From NCBI GenBank assembly GCA_013399855.1, contig VXAY01005276.1, forward strand, positions 319,876 to 383,875: a DNA stretch of 64,000 nt, in the 5' to 3' direction. The notes below the pieces were generated by a model, which ran no database searches, was not told where the DNA came from, and saw nothing but the letters and a program-made list of their open reading frames with translations. A program made the position numbers and the translations under genes. Below are positions 61,245 to 64,000 of the stretch, piece after piece; within the stretch, counting starts at the first letter, position 1; every line of letters starts with the position of its first letter. The stretch comes from Oxyruncus cristatus. Its lineage: Eukaryota > Chordata > Aves > Passeriformes > Cotingidae.

Positions 61245-63975
61245 CTGTAACAAGGCAAAGGTTCTGTTTGACATAAGGACGATCAAGAAGCATTCCAGAA
61301 AGAAAAGACTACTGGAAGTCCTGCTGCCAGGTCTCAAAGAACTTGAAGAACTAAGCAGCTGTTAAGTATTATTAAAAACAAAGAAACCAACCTCCAAACC
61401 TCAAAAATAATTGCACCCAACACAAAACTAAACACACAAAGTATAACTGTCCCTCAAAACTGCATCGATATTACTTTTAACTTCAGCAGAGCTGGTGACT
61501 GATGGTATTTCTTACACTTTCATGGGATTTTAAACCATTATATTTATGAAGACCTTCTTCTCAAAATGAGCTGTGGCACGTTGAAGTGTTGGCCTGTTGA
61601 GATCCAGGAGCTGTTTGGCCACCTTTTTGCTCCTGGGAACCACAGACCTCTGAGACACAGAGGGTGGGACAGAGCTCTGAGAAATCTTGGGAAAGGAGAT
61701 CAAGAAAACACTCACAAATTTATTTCTGCCTGGGTTTCTTCTGCCTTTCCAAGACGTATTTGTTTGGGTAGAATTTTGGCAGCACTCCTTGTGGTGTTTT
61801 GCACCTATCACATTTACAATGCTTACTATCAACCAAAAAGTTGAATTAAAAAGCATCTTTTCCAGTTCCACTTTATGTAGAGTTGTAGGTTTGGCCAGGG
61901 AAAAACAACAGAGGAATGTAAGCTATAAAAAGAAAATGCTGAATGCAAAAGAAAGCAAAACAAATCCTCAGCCCTCAAGAGCAAAGGCAGTAAAAGATAC
62001 TAAGTACTTTATAAAATGCTGATTAGGTTTTGAGATGATACCTCTTTAACTATGTGTAATTGTGTGTGCATGGTAAGCTGCTGAATAATTACATGATCAA
62101 TTATCAATTTCTATATGTAAATTTTTACTGCTGTCTCGCTATAGCAGGTAGGGCCTTTTTAAGTTTAGGGAAACTGTAAACTTAACTGAGGGTTTAAAGC
62201 ATAAGCTGCTTTGTTATACCAAAATATCTGGGAGAAAAAAGCATAAAGCAGTTTCAGATTCATGGCACAACTTGATTGCTAATGATAAAAATTCAGGTAG
62301 ATTAAACAAAGCACAGTAAATTGGAGAACTTCTCGTCCCACAAAAGACAAATTATGCACAAAGCCTTTAATTAGATTTGTCCCCCCTGTAAATTCTCAAT
62401 TTAAAATCCAATCTATACACATTTTCCATTTGTGAGATTATAATACACAAAAATGGAAAATTCATTCTCATTCTACTGAAAAATTAAGACATCCTTGTTC
62501 ATTTGGAAGACTGAGGTGATAGTTCTTGGGCTCAGTGATTTTCAGGTAAGATCCAGACTTCAAATTGCAGATACCAGTGACATCTCCGGGGAAGGGGTTT
62601 CAACAACATATTTAAAACATATTTGCAGGACAAAAAACAGAATCAAGACACTGTACTGAAAAGCAAACAGAAGAATGTTATCACAAAAAAAGCTTGGGCC
62701 TTATACTGAGCAATGAGGGAAGCCTCATGTATTCTTAAATTTATTTTGACAACCGAGTAACACATTATCACATATCAAGCACTACACACCAGCAGGTATC
62801 CATGCTGGTAAGAATAACTCGGACCCACCACTTTTTCAGAGTATGTCAATATAATTCTCAATTTGGACACCACATCTCTCTGACAAATTAGTACAAAAAC
62901 TACCAACACCGATATTTTTCCTCTCCCTTTGTTCAACGTACATACAGGTTGTGTTCCTGCACCACTGCTGAACATAAATTTACAATGCCATGTGTATTGA
63001 GAGTTATTTCCCTGTGCTGTTTCCACAACAGACTTCTCCCAGTATGATACTGAAGAGTAAACCAGATAAAACAGTTACTTTCCTCCCATTTCGAGCGTTG
63101 CATCGGCCCTGTTTAGTTCAGCACTCTCACCACAACACACATCAGTTACGAGTTACAGCTAAATATTTATGTTTGGTCTCGGCTCCGCATGCAATAAATC
63201 GCAGCTCGGGAGGGTTTGACACGAGATCCCGTTCACAGAACCGCGTCTATCCAGGGAGTGCGACTGCGCCTTTATCTCAATACAACCCGACCGTTTTCAG
63301 CAGTGATTGTAAGCAAACACCAGCGGCACACGGGAACAAGGGGCAGCTCCTGCAGCCCCGGCCCGGGCGGGGCTATCCCGGTAAATCCCGGCACCGCACA
63401 CGCCGCTCCGAGCCAAAACAAACGGGGCAGTGCGGGGACACAAACACACACCCCGCGCCGCTTTTACTTTCGCTACAAAATGAAAGGCAGGAGAGGCGAG
63501 AGTAATTAATCTCTTCGCCCTCGATCACGAGCCACGGGACAGCTCCGAGCGCCGCGTCCCGCTGGTCGTGGCGGGACCGAGCCCGGAGCCCCGAGCGCCC
63601 CCAAACCCCGCTCACAACCCAGCAGCCCGCCCAGCCTCAGACACCAGCCCGAGGTCAGTGCTGCCCGAAACACCAGCTCAGGGGTTCCGAGGGGTTTCGC
63701 TTCCCGAAAACGTTCTGACACCGACAGCGAAAGGCTGCTGGCCAGGGCAGGGAGAAGGGGCAGGGAGAAGAGGCAGGGGCAGGCACCGCACGCAACACGT
63801 CCGCGCTGACCGCGGCAAGAGCCCAACGACACACAAAACAAATCCCACGCAGGGGAGCGGGGCCGGGGACCGGCCCTGAGGGAGCCCCCGCCTCGCCCTT
63901 CTCCCCCCAGCCCGCACAGCGCCGGGCCGCCCCCGCGCCGCAGCTCCCCGCGCCCGCCCCCGGCCCCGCGCTGAC
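61245..63975 (-). other. USP42 intron 1
   Basis: A 2.7-kb intron between the probable non-coding exon 1 and exon 2. The part beyond about 63370 is the CpG island. No other gene or repeat was recognised. Confidence 0.65.
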
Positions 63976-64000
63976 CTGTCCGGGCCCGCGTCCCATCCCG
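63370..64000. promoter_or_regulatory. USP42: CpG island, USP42 promoter region
   Basis: Very GC-rich with many CpG dinucleotides, in sharp contrast to the AT-rich rest of the window. It lies at the 5' end of USP42 and runs off the window edge. Open stretches here are by-products of composition. Confidence 0.8.
63976..64000 (-). other. USP42: Probable USP42 exon 1 (5' UTR, partial)
   Basis: The - strand reads cccggacag / gtcagc, a plausible donor at 63975-63974. It contains an ATG at 63996. Spliced to exon 2 this would read MGRGPGQI and then TGA, stopping 3 nt before the main ATG in the same frame. Both the exon and the splice are inferred. Confidence 0.4.

Noticed and set aside
63216..63996. 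Several overlapping 80-170-codon open frames at the right end
   Set aside because: They arise from the CpG island, which has few stop codons. The Pro/Arg/Gly-rich peptides are frame by-products.

Overview
The window is about 64 kb of a vertebrate nuclear chromosome, almost certainly from a bird. The evidence is multi-exon genes with GT-AG introns, CR1-type retroposon ends of the kind common in avian genomes, low overall repeat density, and two recognisable vertebrate genes. There is no prokaryotic or organelle content, no CRISPR array, and no tRNA or rRNA gene that I could recognise by eye. The species cannot be named from the sequence.

Left two thirds, + strand: CYTH3 (cytohesin-3/GRP1), an ARF guanine-nucleotide exchange factor. 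Positions 1-19811 appear to be intron 1; the first exon (about 11 codons expected) lies outside the window. Thirteen coding exons, 19812-41939, give 389 residues with every splice phase consistent. One of them is a 3-nt microexon (34072-34074) that switches the PH domain between its di-glycine and tri-glycine forms. A 3.4-kb 3' UTR ends at a poly(A) signal at 45320-45325.

Right third, - strand: USP42, a nuclear ubiquitin-specific protease. I reconstructed 16 coding exons (61235 down to 47437; about 1333 residues) with an intact Cys/His/Asp catalytic set, two zinc-binding CXXC pairs and a long Arg/Ser/Tyr- and Lys-rich C-terminal half. A probable non-coding exon 1 sits in a CpG island at the right edge. 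The two genes are convergent, tail to tail, with roughly 1.2 kb between their 3' ends. This is the arrangement I recall for CYTH3 and USP42 in mammals.

The window holds no novel multi-gene system. The points worth following up are regulatory or structural: the 3-nt microexon and its flanking motifs, a near-perfect 104-bp direct duplication in the following intron, a possible CR1-associated alternative terminal exon of USP42, short upstream reading frames before the USP42 start, in-frame tandem acceptors in USP42, and a strongly G-depleted stretch right after the USP42 stop codon. Exon boundaries come from reading splice sites and keeping the protein frame open; they were not tested against transcripts.
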